DNA from: Trichocoleus desertorum NBK24
Lineage (GTDB): Bacteria; Cyanobacteriota; Cyanobacteriia; FACHB-46
NCBI RefSeq assembly: GCF_030409055.1
Contig: NZ_CP116619.1
Coordinates: 2,308,628-2,372,627, forward strand
Direction of reading: 5' to 3'
DNA length: 64,000 nt
Made by a program: the position numbers and the translations under genes. Under the pieces are notes generated by a model. It was given only the letters and a program-made list of their open reading frames with translations, searched no databases and had not been told where the DNA came from. Below are positions 37,405-47,114 of this stretch, piece after piece; within the stretch, counting starts at the first letter, position 1; each line of letters starts with the position of its first letter.

Positions 37405-39087
37405 ATGCCTGACAACGTTAGAAGCCAAGTCGTAACTCAAGGTGTCCAGCGATCGCCCAACCGTGCCATGCTTCGGGCAGTCGGCTTTGGCGATGATGAC
37501 TTTACCAAACCTATTGTAGGCGTCGCTAACGGTTATAGCACGATTACTCCCTGTAATATGGGGCTGAACGATTTGGCGAAGCGGGCAGAAACAGGCATTA
37601 AAATGGCTGGAGCCATGCCCCAGATGTTTGGCACCATCACCATCAGCGATGGGATTTCGATGGGAACCGAAGGGATGAAGTATTCCCTGGTTTCCCGTGA
37701 AGTGATTGCCGACTCGATTGAGACCGCTTGCATGGGCCAAAGCATGGATGGCGTGTTAGCCGTGGGTGGCTGTGACAAAAACATGCCGGGAGCCATGATT
37801 GCGATCGCCCGCATGAACATTCCATCTGTTTTCGTGTACGGTGGCACGATTAAGCCAGGACATCACAACGGTAAAGACTTAACTGTAGTCAGTGCCTTTG
37901 AAGCAGTAGGCGAATACAGCGCTGGCAAGATCAGCCAAGACGAGCTTCTAGAAGTAGAGCGTAAAGCTTGCCCTGGTGCGGGTTCCTGTGGTGGGATGTA
38001 CACAGCGAACACTATGTCTTCCGCGATCGAAGCGATGGGCATGAGCTTGATGTACTCTTCCACGATGGCAGCGGAAGATGCCGAAAAAGCTGAGAGCGCT
38101 GAAAAGTCAGCGTTTGTTTTGGTCGAAGCGATTCGCAAGCAAATTCTGCCCAAGCAAATTCTGACTCGCAAAGCCTTTGAGAATGCCATTTCAGTCATTA
38201 TGGCGGTGGGTGGTTCCACGAACGCGGTGTTGCACTTACTCGCGATCGCCCATGCCATTGGAGTTGAACTCACGATTGATGACTTTGAAACCATTCGAGG
38301 CCGTGTCCCTGTCTTGTGTGACCTCAAGCCTTCCGGTCGCTACGTCGCCACTGATTTACATCAGGCAGGTGGCATTCCTCAAGTGATGAAGATGCTGTTG
38401 GAACACGGCTTGCTGCATGGTGATGCGCTGACCGTGACAGGACAAACCCTGGCAGAAGTGCTGGCGGATGTCCCTGCCGAACCTCGCGCCGACCAAGATG
38501 TAATTCGTCCTTGGAACAATCCCATGTATCCTCAAGGACACTTGGGCATTCTCAAGGGCAACTTAGCGCTTGAAGGCTCTGTCGCGAAGCTAACCGGAGT
38601 CAAGAACCGTCGCATCACTGGCCCCGCTCGCGTGTTTGAGTCGGAAGAAGAGTGCTTGAAGGCAATTCTGGCGAAGCAAATCCAAGCGGGAGATGTGATT
38701 GTCATTCGCTATGAAGGCCCGAAAGGGGGGCCTGGGATGCGAGAAATGCTGGCTCCTACCTCGGCCATTATTGGCGCAGGCTTAGGAGATTCTGTTGGTC
38801 TGATCACCGATGGCCGTTTCTCTGGCGGTACCTACGGTATGGTTGTGGGTCACGTTGCACCTGAGGCGGCTGTAGGAGGTGCGATCGCCCTAGTTCAAGA
38901 AGGGGATACCATCACCATTGATGCGGATGCACGGCTGTTGCAGTTGAATGTGTCGGATCAGGAGTTGGCAAGCCGTCGAGCTAACTGGCAACCGCGCCCG
39001 CCTCGCTATACCAAGGGAGTTTTGGCGAAGTATGCGAAGTTGGTCGCTTCGAGTAGTGTAGGTGCGGTGACTGATCTGAGTTTGTAG
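37405..39087 (+). CDS. ilvD: IlvD: dihydroxy-acid dehydratase
   Basis: A 560-residue iron-sulfur enzyme of isoleucine, valine and pantothenate synthesis; it dehydrates 2,3-dihydroxy acids to 2-oxo acids. Cluster-ligand cysteines appear in [20 protein letters not shown] and [14 protein letters not shown]. The C-terminal signature [18 protein letters not shown] is intact. Length matches the family. The ATG at 37405 follows GGAAAGAAGA. No other ilv gene is adjacent. Confidence 0.96.
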   Translation: MPDNVRSQVVTQGVQRSPNRAMLRAVGFGDDDFTKPIVGVANGYSTITPCNMGLNDLAKRAETGIKMAGAMPQMFGTITISDGISMGTEGMKYSLVSREVIADSIETACMGQSMDGVLAVGGCDKNMPGAMIAIARMNIPSVFVYGGTIKPGHHNGKDLTVVSAFEAVGEYSAGKISQDELLEVERKACPGAGSCGGMYTANTMSSAIEAMGMSLMYSSTMAAEDAEKAESAEKSAFVLVEAIRKQILPKQILTRKAFENAISVIMAVGGSTNAVLHLLAIAHAIGVELTIDDFETIRGRVPVLCDLKPSGRYVATDLHQAGGIPQVMKMLLEHGLLHGDALTVTGQTLAEVLADVPAEPRADQDVIRPWNNPMYPQGHLGILKGNLALEGSVAKLTGVKNRRITGPARVFESEEECLKAILAKQIQAGDVIVIRYEGPKGGPGMREMLAPTSAIIGAGLGDSVGLITDGRFSGGTYGMVVGHVAPEAAVGGAIALVQEGDTITIDADARLLQLNVSDQELASRRANWQPRPPRYTKGVLAKYAKLVASSSVGAVTDLSL

Positions 39088-39122
39088 GCTATTTTTTCAC
39101 AGCCCTTTGACAAAACAAATGC

Positions 39123-39156
39123 TTGGGGGCGCTTGCTCCCAAACCCCCGCTGGGGG
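39123..39156. repeat. Double-hairpin GC-rich repeat after ilvD
   Basis: TTGGG...CCCAA (39123-39142) is followed by CCCCC-GCT-GGGGG (39144-39156). This G/C-tract hairpin type is a common dispersed repeat downstream of cyanobacterial genes. It may act as a weak terminator for ilvD. Confidence 0.5.
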
Positions 39157-39219
39157 ACACAACCGTCCCTCAGGCTTCCTCCAAAAGTTTTTTAGCAAGC
39201 TAGCAGCTTGAGTAGTGGT

Positions 39220-39627
39220 ATGACTGACGCGATGCAAAAGGCGTTTGGTCGGGTGATGCAGCAGTGGATGGCGGAGCATCAGTTTTGGGCTTGGGTGCTT
39301 CAGCATCCTTTCTGGTCAGTTGGATTGTTGCTGGTGTTGCTGGTTTTACTGCAAGGGCTTTTGAGTGCGATCGCTCAACTTATTCAACAGGCAGGAATTG
39401 CTCTGCTGCGATCGCCTTGGAAGCTGAGTCAATGGTTGGTTGGTTTTAGTGCTAAGTCGTTTCAGTCGGCCCTAACGGTGGGTGATGCCAAGCAAGGCAC
39501 TGACCCAAAGCAGCAAAGGCTGAGCGAGATTGTGGAGCGATTAGAAGCACTGAAGCAGGAGCAGGATGTCCTGTTGCAAGAAGTGAAAGCAATTGTGGCC
39601 TCGGAGGAACCGAAGGCTAATAGTTAA
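39220..39627 (+). CDS. Hypothetical membrane protein with C-terminal coiled coil
   Basis: A 135-residue protein of unrecognised family. A Trp-rich amphipathic start (QWMAEHQFWAWVLQHPFW) leads into a transmembrane helix (SVGLLLVLLVLLQGLL). A charged coiled coil ends the protein (RLSEIVERLEALKQEQDVLL). The ATG at 39220 is chosen over a non-ATG start four codons earlier. It probably belongs to the inner or thylakoid membrane. Confidence 0.6.
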   Translation: MTDAMQKAFGRVMQQWMAEHQFWAWVLQHPFWSVGLLLVLLVLLQGLLSAIAQLIQQAGIALLRSPWKLSQWLVGFSAKSFQSALTVGDAKQGTDPKQQRLSEIVERLEALKQEQDVLLQEVKAIVASEEPKANS

Positions 39628-39648
39628 GGGTTGTGGCGATCGCTGCAA

Positions 39649-39987
39649 CTACCCGCATTGACTCTGACGCTCGTACGCTTCACCTTTGCGGATGTCGGCG
39701 GGAATGTAAACCGAACCACCCCCAGAACTGCTGTTGATGTAACTGCCACGGGCCTCGCTATTGCAGTCAAAGGCAACTACAGTCGTGCTTGGTAGTTGTT
39801 GCCCACACAAGTTTTCTAAATTGATTAGCTGGTTGCCCTCAGTTTGCATGTAGCAGATGGGAGGATCAAGGTTGGGCTTGGCTGGGGTTGCTGGCCGAGG
39901 GACATTGACTTGAGCGATCGCTGGAATAGTTGCTAGCACAGGCACCGCAGTTGTAGTCAACCGGAAGAAAAATTTCAGCATCAGCAT
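39649..39987 (-). CDS. Small exported hypothetical protein
   Basis: A 112-residue protein with a signal peptide (LKFFFRLTTTAVPVLATIPA, cleavage near IAQ). The mature part has four Cys residues (ICYMQ, LCGQQ, FDCNS, SQCG), which may form two disulfides in the periplasm. Family not recognised. Either the first or the third residue (both Met) could be the start; no clear ribosome site helps to decide. It converges with the upstream membrane protein gene. Confidence 0.6.
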   Translation of the reverse strand: MLMLKFFFRLTTTAVPVLATIPAIAQVNVPRPATPAKPNLDPPICYMQTEGNQLINLENLCGQQLPSTTVVAFDCNSEARGSYINSSSGGGSVYIPADIRKGEAYERQSQCG

Positions 39988-40077
39988 GAACTGGGGTGAA
40001 TGGGCAATGTAGGGCGACCCGTGTAGGGCGAACCGCTGCTCGCCCTTTGAGTTCCAAATTAGGTTATGAAAGTTAGG

Positions 40078-41124
40078 TTATGGATAAATCAAAATCTTGT
40101 AGGTTTCTGGGCCTGGTGAAACAGCTTGATCGACAGCTTTGGATAAGTCCTCCAAGGGGTAGCGATCGCTAATCAGCGCTTCCACATCAATGCGGCGGTT
40201 AAATACAATATCAGCTGATAGGTTTTGAACCCGGAAGGAAGAGCTATAGCTGCCCATTAGGTCAATTTCTCGCCGATAGAGCACATTAGGATTGATTGGA
40301 ATTTCAACTTCATCCGGAAACTCTGCAAAGAACAGAATTTTGCCACCTTTGCGGGTACAGTCTAATGCTTGAAAAAAAGCTTTGTCGCTAGGCACGGCTA
40401 GCAAGCTCACATCCACACCCATGCCCTGGGTTAATTCTTGAACTTTCTGGGCAATTTCAGGATCGCGGGCATCAAAAGCGGCATCAGCTCCCACACTCAG
40501 AGCCTTCTCAATTCGCGAAGGAATTAGATCTGTCGCGATCGCTCTAGCCCCAAAGTACTTCACCAACATGATAAACATCAGCCCAATCGGGCCTGCGCCA
40601 GTGATCAGCACAGTTTGACCAGGGCCAATTTGAGCTTTTTTAACCGCTTTGAGGCAGCAATTTGTGGGTTCGACAAAGCTGGCTTGCTCAAAACTAATGT
40701 CATTGGGGATGGGAATCAAACCACCATTGCGAACAATGTGCCCCGGTACTTTGACGTATTCGGCAAAGCCGCCGCCACTGGGCGAAAATCCTGCGGTTGT
40801 CGTGACGTTTTTGTAGACATCGCACATGGAGAAATTGTCATTCAGACAATAGTTGCAATGCATACAGGGAATATGGTGCATTACGACCACGCGATCGCCG
40901 ACTTGCCATTTTTTGACTTCAGATCCGATCGCTGCGATCGTGCCCGCAGTTTCGTGACCAAAAATTCTGGGTGGTTCGTAGAGAGGATACAGAATTTTTT
41001 TAATGTCAGATTGACATAGACCCACAACTTTGACTTGCACGAGCACTTCATCTGCACCTAGTTCGGGCACAGGCAGTTCCTCGTAACTCAACTGCTTCAC
41101 TCCACGAAATACTTGTGCTTTCAT
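40078..41124 (-). CDS. Zinc-dependent medium-chain alcohol/polyol dehydrogenase
   Basis: A 348-residue MDR-family dehydrogenase. The catalytic zinc ligands lie in VGLCQSD and FGHETAG. The structural zinc lobe is complete with four Cys (PCMHCNYCLNDNFSMC). The Rossmann motif GAGPIG precedes the nucleotide-binding half, and ATDLIPSR suggests NAD preference. Sorbitol, threonine and similar dehydrogenases share this plan, so the substrate is uncertain. GGAGGGGAGT directly before the ATG at 41124 fixes the start and removes four upstream residues. It diverges from the FAD oxidoreductase gene. Confidence 0.85.
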   Translation of the reverse strand: MKAQVFRGVKQLSYEELPVPELGADEVLVQVKVVGLCQSDIKKILYPLYEPPRIFGHETAGTIAAIGSEVKKWQVGDRVVVMHHIPCMHCNYCLNDNFSMCDVYKNVTTTAGFSPSGGGFAEYVKVPGHIVRNGGLIPIPNDISFEQASFVEPTNCCLKAVKKAQIGPGQTVLITGAGPIGLMFIMLVKYFGARAIATDLIPSRIEKALSVGADAAFDARDPEIAQKVQELTQGMGVDVSLLAVPSDKAFFQALDCTRKGGKILFFAEFPDEVEIPINPNVLYRREIDLMGSYSSSFRVQNLSADIVFNRRIDVEALISDRYPLEDLSKAVDQAVSPGPETYKILIYP

Positions 41125-41261
41125 ACTCCCCTCCAATGCTGATCCGATGCTGATAACCTGCTGCCGCTAAAGCGCCGAAAAACTTAGGTTTTTGCAGACC
41201 CAATCATCATAAACTTTACCAAGATCTGTATCTTAGCCACCCACGTCAATAAGTCATTCCC

Positions 41262-43136
41262 ATGCCACTCACCTTAGAAGAATTAGCCGCTGATGTTTTA
41301 GTCGTGGGTGGAGGGACAGGCGGCACAGTTGCAGCGCTACAAGCAGCTCGTCGAGGAGCCAAAACTATTCTGGTCAGCGAGTTCCCTTGGTTAGGTGGCA
41401 TGCTGACGAGTGCAGGAGTCTGTGCCCCGGATGGCAATGAGCTGGCCGCGTTTCAGACCGGGATTTGGGGAGCTTTTCTGCGGGAGTTGCAACGACGGCA
41501 GCCCGGTGGCTTAGACCATGCCTGGGTCAGCTTCTTTACCTATGACCCTCGCGTTGGTGCCCAAATTTTTGCCGATTGGGTGCGATCGCTGCCTAACTTG
41601 CAGTGGATTAGCGGTCAAACGCCTGTAGAAGTCCTCCGCCAAGGCGATCGCATTACCGGAGTGCGGTTTGCAGAGGTGACAGTCAAGGCTAAGGTCACGT
41701 TAGACGCCACCGAGCTAGGAGATCTGCTGGCTCTAGCTGGAGTGTCTTACCGCTGGGGGTGGGAACTGCAATCTGCATGGCAGGAACCGAGCGCTCCACC
41801 CACTGCAAATGCTTTAACTCAACTTTGTCCAGTGCAATCACCAACTTGGGTCGTGATCTTGCAAGACTTTGGCGCAGGCAATCGTGCCCCCGCGATCGCC
41901 CCTCCGCCGAATTATGATCCAGCCCAATTCGCTGGGGCGTGGCAGGACTATGACCCAGAGCAGTTTCTCAACTATGGCCGCTTACCTGGCGATCGCTTCA
42001 TGCTCAACTGGCCCCAGTGCGGTAATGATTACGGCTTAGGTGTCGAGCGTCTGGTTCAATCACCTGAAGCGCAGCAAGAGTTTTTGCAAGAGGCTCGTTG
42101 GCATAGTCAAGGCTTTGCTCATTTCATCCAAACGCAGTTGGGCGATCGCTACGGCTTAGCCTCTGATATTTTTCCCCACTTGCCCAGAAGTTTAGGCGGA
42201 GGCGCTTATGCGCTGCATCCCTACTACCGCGAATCCCGCCGCTTGCAAGGGCTTACGACCGTCTGTGAACAGGACATTTTGCCTGTAACTGGAGGCCACG
42301 TAGCCGCTCTACCTGTAGATGACCAAGGTGAAGTTACGGCGATCGCGATCGGTAACTACGCCAATGACCATCACTACCCCACGCACTTCCAAGATCAAGC
42401 TTTACCCAGTCTAAATCTCAAGCCCAAATCGATTCGTTGGGGCGGACGCTGGACAGGCACTCCTTTCACCATTCCTTATGGCTGTCTCGTGCCAATCGCT
42501 CTAGATGGTTTGTTAGTTTGCGAAAAGAATATTTCTGTGTCCCACATCGCTAACGGGGCAACCCGCCTACAACCCGTTGTGATGAATATTGGTCAAGCCG
42601 CAGGGATGGCTGCTGCTTTGTGTGTAGAACAAAACTGCGAACCTAGAGCACTCAAAGTGCGATCGCTGCAAACTGCTTTGCTAAAAGAGCCTACTGCTCC
42701 CGCTGCGATCGTTCCCCTCTTTGATTCCTTACCCCAGCATCCTGACTGGCTCCATTGGCAGTCTTATTATTTAGCTCATCCAGAGGCTTACCCTATCCAG
42801 GGCCAATGCGCTAGAACAGAACACCAACCCGAACTGGAAATTGCAGCAAGCCTCCATCCTGAATCAACGAGATCTCCCTCAATCGTATTGAGCGGTACGT
42901 TTTCCCGCGATTGCGATCAAGCCTATACCTTAAAATCGCTCAGTTCAATTACATCATTGGCTGCGGGCTCACCTGCCAGTATCAGCCTCGTGACCTTGTG
43001 TCCGCAAGTTAGTCAACAGCTAGAACAGTATCCTGATCAGCAACCGTTACAAGTGTTAGGACGCCTCAATCTAGCAGGGAACTGGCTATTAATCGAGCAA
43101 ATTCTCCATTTCATCCCTAGTACTTCACCACACTAG
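41262..43136 (+). CDS. FAD-dependent oxidoreductase
   Basis: A 624-residue flavoprotein with an N-terminal dinucleotide-binding motif ([21 protein letters not shown]) and the [10 protein letters not shown] block typical of the FAD_oxidored group. A second conserved region near residues 425-450 ([20 protein letters not shown] ... [10 protein letters not shown]) completes the FAD fold. The substrate is unknown. No signal peptide is obvious. Its stop codon TAG (43134-43136) is formed by the TA target site and the first base of the IS630 element. The sequence beyond the element also begins with G, so the original stop was TAG as well and the protein is unchanged. Confidence 0.85.
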   Translation: MPLTLEELAADVLVVGGGTGGTVAALQAARRGAKTILVSEFPWLGGMLTSAGVCAPDGNELAAFQTGIWGAFLRELQRRQPGGLDHAWVSFFTYDPRVGAQIFADWVRSLPNLQWISGQTPVEVLRQGDRITGVRFAEVTVKAKVTLDATELGDLLALAGVSYRWGWELQSAWQEPSAPPTANALTQLCPVQSPTWVVILQDFGAGNRAPAIAPPPNYDPAQFAGAWQDYDPEQFLNYGRLPGDRFMLNWPQCGNDYGLGVERLVQSPEAQQEFLQEARWHSQGFAHFIQTQLGDRYGLASDIFPHLPRSLGGGAYALHPYYRESRRLQGLTTVCEQDILPVTGGHVAALPVDDQGEVTAIAIGNYANDHHYPTHFQDQALPSLNLKPKSIRWGGRWTGTPFTIPYGCLVPIALDGLLVCEKNISVSHIANGATRLQPVVMNIGQAAGMAAALCVEQNCEPRALKVRSLQTALLKEPTAPAAIVPLFDSLPQHPDWLHWQSYYLAHPEAYPIQGQCARTEHQPELEIAASLHPESTRSPSIVLSGTFSRDCDQAYTLKSLSSITSLAAGSPASISLVTLCPQVSQQLEQYPDQQPLQVLGRLNLAGNWLLIEQILHFIPSTSPH

Positions 43137-44427
43137 TAGACTTTGGCGAGAATAGAGCTACTATTTAGGCAGGATTGATATGGGAATACAACGATGCCTA
43201 GACTAGCTCCCACACCTTTGCAACTGACAGAGACAGAGACAGAGCAACTCCAACAGCTAGTCAATCGCCATCGCACTCCCCAGCAAATTGCCTTAAGAGC
43301 CAGCATTCTTCTGCTAGCAGACAAAGGACTTAACCATCGGGACATCGCTCGTGAACTGAACATCAGCCGAGACATGGCAAGGCTGTGGCGTAATCGATGG
43401 TTAGAGTTGAGCCTGAAGGACATGCCAGTGGTAGAGCGATTAAGAGATGCCCCTCGTCCGGGAGGACCAATGAGCTTCAGCTTGGGGCAGATTGTGCAGC
43501 TGTTTGCGATTGCTTGTGAGAAGCCTGAAGAGTATGGACACCCCATCAGTCATTGGACTCCCCGAGAGTTGGCTGATGAAGTGGTCAAACAAGGAATTGT
43601 TAAGAGCATCTCCCCGCGACATGTGGGCCGCTTGATGAATGAAGCAGATTTGAAACCTCATCAGTCGCAGTACTGGTTGAATCCCCCCCCGACCCTCAAT
43701 TCGACGAAAAGGTCAAAGACATCTGTGCGATTTACCTGAGTGCAATTGAGCGAAGCAAGGTGGGAGAACGGACGGTTTCTCTCGATGAGATGACAGGAAT
43801 TCAAGCTCTCGAACGAAAGTCTGCTGACCAACCGATACGTCCTGGCAAACGAGAACGACGAGAATTTGAGTATATTCGCCACGGAACTCAAACCTTAATT
43901 GCCAGTTTTGACGTAGCACAAGGTCGAGTCGTCGAAGCAACCGTTGGCGACACTCGCACAGAGGCAGACTACCTCAGCCACCTCCAACAGTTAGTTGCGA
44001 CCGACCCGAAGGCGATCAAATGGCACTTGGTGATGGATTGCTTGAACATTCATCAGTCAGAATCATTAGTTCGATTTGTGGCACAAACCCAAGGGCTTGA
44101 GATCGACCTGGGAGTCAAAGGGGAATCGGGTATCCTCAAATCGATGCAAACTCGGGCTGATTTCTTGGCTGACCCCAGCCACAAAATTGTGTTCCACTTC
44201 ACTCCTAAGCACTGTTCCTGGCTCAATCAGATTGAGGTCTGGTTCAGTATCTTGGTTCGTAAGTTACTCAGGCGAGGCAATTTCGTGAGTAAAGTGCAAC
44301 TCAAAACCCGCATCCTCCGATTCGTTGATTACTTCAATCGCACGATGGCTAAACCCTTCAAATGGACTTACCAAGGCAAAGCATTAAAGCAATGACAAAA
44401 GGTAGGTGAATTCATGCCCTATTCTAC
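43136..44427 (+). mobile_element. IS630-family insertion sequence (1292 bp)
   Basis: The element is flanked by TA on both sides (43134-43135 and 44428-44429), the standard IS630 target duplication. Its ends are imperfect inverted repeats: left GTAGACTTTGGCGAGAAT against the reverse complement of the right end, GTAGAATAGGGCATGAAT, matching at 13 of 18 positions. It encodes one transposase in two frames. It has no HIP1 site. It sits in the stop codon of the FAD oxidoreductase. Confidence 0.85.
43194..44395 (+). CDS. IS630-family transposase, two frames joined by -1 shift
   Basis: The first frame (43194-43739) encodes the helix-turn-helix DNA-binding part ([20 protein letters not shown]) and the linker ending [10 protein letters not shown]. 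The second frame runs through to 44395 and carries the DDE catalytic domain: Asp in VSLDEMTG, Asp in [10 protein letters not shown] and Glu in WLNQIEVWF. The frames meet at a run of eight C's (43683-43690); a -1 shift there continues [17 protein letters not shown] and gives about 400 residues. The shift may be programmed slippage on CCC-CCG or a one-base loss. The catalytic triad is complete, so the element may be active if the shift occurs. Confidence 0.82.
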
Positions 44428-44429
44428 TA

Positions 44430-44732
44430 GATTTGCAGAGTTAGGTTGGTGATGCCCATTCAGGGTAAACCCATCCTAATTACTATTAGTAAAGAAGCTC
44501 AGATGAAGTCCTGGTTTGTGACAAGCTATAAAGACTTTAAGCAATAACCATCATCCATCGCAGCTTAGTTAAACTTTTAACATGTGATTCGTCTTAATGC
44601 CCCCCAAGCTAATTACAATTAGATTTTTCCAGGTTGAATCTTGCAACACTTTAGCCCTTAAGATAACCTTAAATTAAAAATACTCTTGCAACTCTACTAT
44701 ACTAATGCAATATCCTTACCTTACATAGGTTT
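44430..44732. other. AT-rich spacer between the IS element and the glycosyltransferase
   Basis: No gene, tRNA or strong hairpin is seen. Before the IS insertion this was the 3' flank of the FAD oxidoreductase gene. It is AT-rich, as is the gene that follows. Confidence 0.5.
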
Positions 44733-46295
44733 ATGTCTACAGAATCTCAGGAACTCAATCAACCTACTTCTAAAATATGGCTGCACCTTTTGTTCATTAC
44801 TCTTTTACTTTTTGGCTTATTGTTTCGCTTCGCTAACCTCGACAAGAAAGCTTATTGGGAGGACGAAGCCTTTACCTCATTACGAATTGCTGGTTACACA
44901 AGAGCAGAGTTAATTGAACAAGTGTTCGACGGCCATGTAGCTAGTGTGGAAGAGCTACTTCAATATCAGCAACTTAATCCCGACAAGACCTTAATTGACA
45001 CCGTCAATTCATTAGCTGACGATGTGCATCCACCTTTATATTTCGTCATCGGTAGACTTTGGGTACAAAGATTTGGTGACTCCATTGCAGCAACTAGAAG
45101 CTTATCTGTATTAATTAGCTTGCTAGTTTTTCCTGCTATGTATTGGTTATGCAAAGAGTTATTTCACTCTTCATTAATCAGTTTTGTTGCAATCTCTCTG
45201 GTTGCTATTTCGCCTTTTCATATTGCGTTAGCCCAGGAAGCCCGAATGTACAGCCTGTGGACAGTTACCATTCTCGTCTCAAGCTTAGCTATTCTCCGAT
45301 CAATCCGACTCAAAACAAAGCTAAGTTGGGGTATCTACGCTATCACTGTAGCATTGGGATTCTATACTCACTGGTTTACTGGGATCGTTATTGTAGGTTA
45401 TGGCATTTATATAGTAATTAGCGAAGGTTTCCATCAAAACAGAACTTTAATTAATTATTTTTTGGCATCTTTTGCAGGATTTATTTTTTTCTTGCCTTGG
45501 CCTATTTTTGTGGGCAGAAGGCTAACTTATCTTCATAGCCAAACAACCTGGACTGCCAAAAATCTACCGCTCATAGGCAGCAATTCTTTGACAGAGAAGT
45601 GGTTGACTAACCTTACCAATGTATTTCTTGATATAGATTGGTTTCAAGGTAGCCCAACTAGCTACTTTGCTTATGTTTTGTCAATAGCGTTAACTAGCTA
45701 TTCAATTTATTTTATTTACCGCCATGCTTCAAGGCAAGTTTATGTGTTTATTCTCACCTTGATTGGGACTATGACGCTGACTTTGGTTATACCGGATTTA
45801 CTGCTAGGTGGTCAGCGCTCAGGAGCTTCTCGTTATTTAATTCCTTCGTATTTAGGCATCCAACTCGCTATTGCCTATTTATTTGGCAATCAAATTTTAG
45901 ATATCACTCGTTTAAAGCAGCAAAAGATATGGCGCGTTTTTATTATGGCCTTCTTTAGCTTGGGAATTTTATCCTGTACGATCACTCAGTTAGACAATCG
46001 ATGGCGAGAGTCCGAAATCTTCCAATTTTCAAACACCATTAATCAATTTGATCGGCCACTTTTGATTTCTGATGCCCGCCCCAGTACCATACTGCCCCTA
46101 TCCCGCTACCTAGCTCCAAACGTACAACTCCAACTAGTTGTTAATCCAAATATTCCTCAGGTTACGGATGGTTTCAGCCCCATATTTCTCTTTAATCCTT
46201 CTAAAAACCTACGAAAGTCCCTAGAAGCTAGTCAGCAGGCTGAGATTAAGTTAATGCGTCCAGCAGGTAAATTCTGGCAACTAGAAAAATTATGA
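44733..46295 (+). CDS. Glycosyltransferase family 39-like membrane protein
   Basis: A 520-residue polytopic membrane protein. The first helix (LHLLFITLLLFGLLFRF) is followed by the acidic catalytic-type loop KAYWEDEAFTS and HPPLYFVIGRLW, both typical of GT39/ArnT-like enzymes that take sugars from polyprenyl phosphate. Around ten more hydrophobic segments follow, with a soluble C-terminal end. The acceptor is unknown, either a protein or an envelope glycan. The gene is AT-rich and has no HIP1 octamer inside, which suggests later acquisition or a different history from its neighbours. Confidence 0.8.
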   Translation: MSTESQELNQPTSKIWLHLLFITLLLFGLLFRFANLDKKAYWEDEAFTSLRIAGYTRAELIEQVFDGHVASVEELLQYQQLNPDKTLIDTVNSLADDVHPPLYFVIGRLWVQRFGDSIAATRSLSVLISLLVFPAMYWLCKELFHSSLISFVAISLVAISPFHIALAQEARMYSLWTVTILVSSLAILRSIRLKTKLSWGIYAITVALGFYTHWFTGIVIVGYGIYIVISEGFHQNRTLINYFLASFAGFIFFLPWPIFVGRRLTYLHSQTTWTAKNLPLIGSNSLTEKWLTNLTNVFLDIDWFQGSPTSYFAYVLSIALTSYSIYFIYRHASRQVYVFILTLIGTMTLTLVIPDLLLGGQRSGASRYLIPSYLGIQLAIAYLFGNQILDITRLKQQKIWRVFIMAFFSLGILSCTITQLDNRWRESEIFQFSNTINQFDRPLLISDARPSTILPLSRYLAPNVQLQLVVNPNIPQVTDGFSPIFLFNPSKNLRKSLEASQQAEIKLMRPAGKFWQLEKL

Positions 46296-46462
46296 AGCGA
46301 TCGCCCAAAAGCTAGGCGATGATGACATAAGGACAGGACTTAAGGAGTAGTTTCACAGCAGAATCTAGTCAAAGTCGTTAAATTGGTGCTAGGGAGAGTC
46401 ATTGCTTGGTTTGCATTGGCGAACCATTGGAGTCAATCAGCCTTACCCTAAGGAGTTCCCTT

Positions 46463-46906
46463 ATGAGTTCTGAACCAACGAACGCAGAAACATCTGTCGT
46501 TGTAGAAATCCATCCCCCGTCCACTTCGAGCGAGAATACGGCGCTGGTCAGTTCCCAAACGGATGCGATCGTGACGGTTGAGCCGACGGAGGAAGATGAC
46601 GAAATTAAACGAGAAACTCAAGCTTTAATTGCAGCCATTCGCAAACGTGCCCAAGCGGAAGTTCAGTCTGCGGGTGATTTTAGCCGTGATGCCTACCTCA
46701 ACGCCATTCGGCAAGCAAGGGCAACTGTTGAACAAAGTCAATTGGTGATTGATCCTCAGCGGTTAGAGCAAACGATTCAAACCTTGCAGAACGAAGCTGA
46801 TAAAAGCTGGCACGTCATTCTAGGTGAAATTGAGTCCGTTGGTTTTCAACTAGCAGATGCAGCTAGACTGGCTTGGCAGAACTTGATGGCGACTCGCCCT
46901 AAGTAA
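46463..46906 (+). CDS. Hypothetical soluble protein (147 aa)
   Basis: Family not recognised. The first 55 residues are Thr/Ser/Glu-rich and look disordered (SSEPTNAETSVVVEIHPPST). The remainder is helical, with RETQALIAAIRKRAQAEVQS and a long amphipathic stretch. AAGGAG seven bases before the ATG at 46463 fixes the start, so an in-frame upstream start (46406) is rejected. There is no signal peptide or membrane helix. aspS follows after 208 bases on the same strand. Confidence 0.65.
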   Translation: MSSEPTNAETSVVVEIHPPSTSSENTALVSSQTDAIVTVEPTEEDDEIKRETQALIAAIRKRAQAEVQSAGDFSRDAYLNAIRQARATVEQSQLVIDPQRLEQTIQTLQNEADKSWHVILGEIESVGFQLADAARLAWQNLMATRPK

Positions 46907-47114
46907 GACGCACCGCGTAGCCTGTGTTCACAACCCAGAGGTGGCTTTTCGTTTGATGCAACTCTGACGCAGTTACAGCAGCGCAAGCAAAATGCTGGAT
47001 AATGGGAAGGTTTCACTGGATGTTGTTAGGATGCACTGCGATTTTGGCAGCTTCTCCTGAGCCTCAACCCCAATCTCATCAATTCTGAAAAGCAAGAACT
47101 CTGAATCATTAGCT

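Noticed and set aside
40615-41019. 134-codon plus-strand ORF opposite the zinc dehydrogenase
   Set aside because: Antisense to a well-supported enzyme with clear zinc motifs; no domain of its own.
46920-47090. Short ORF between the 147-residue gene and aspS
   Set aside because: Only about 20 codons with no ribosome site; no evidence for coding.
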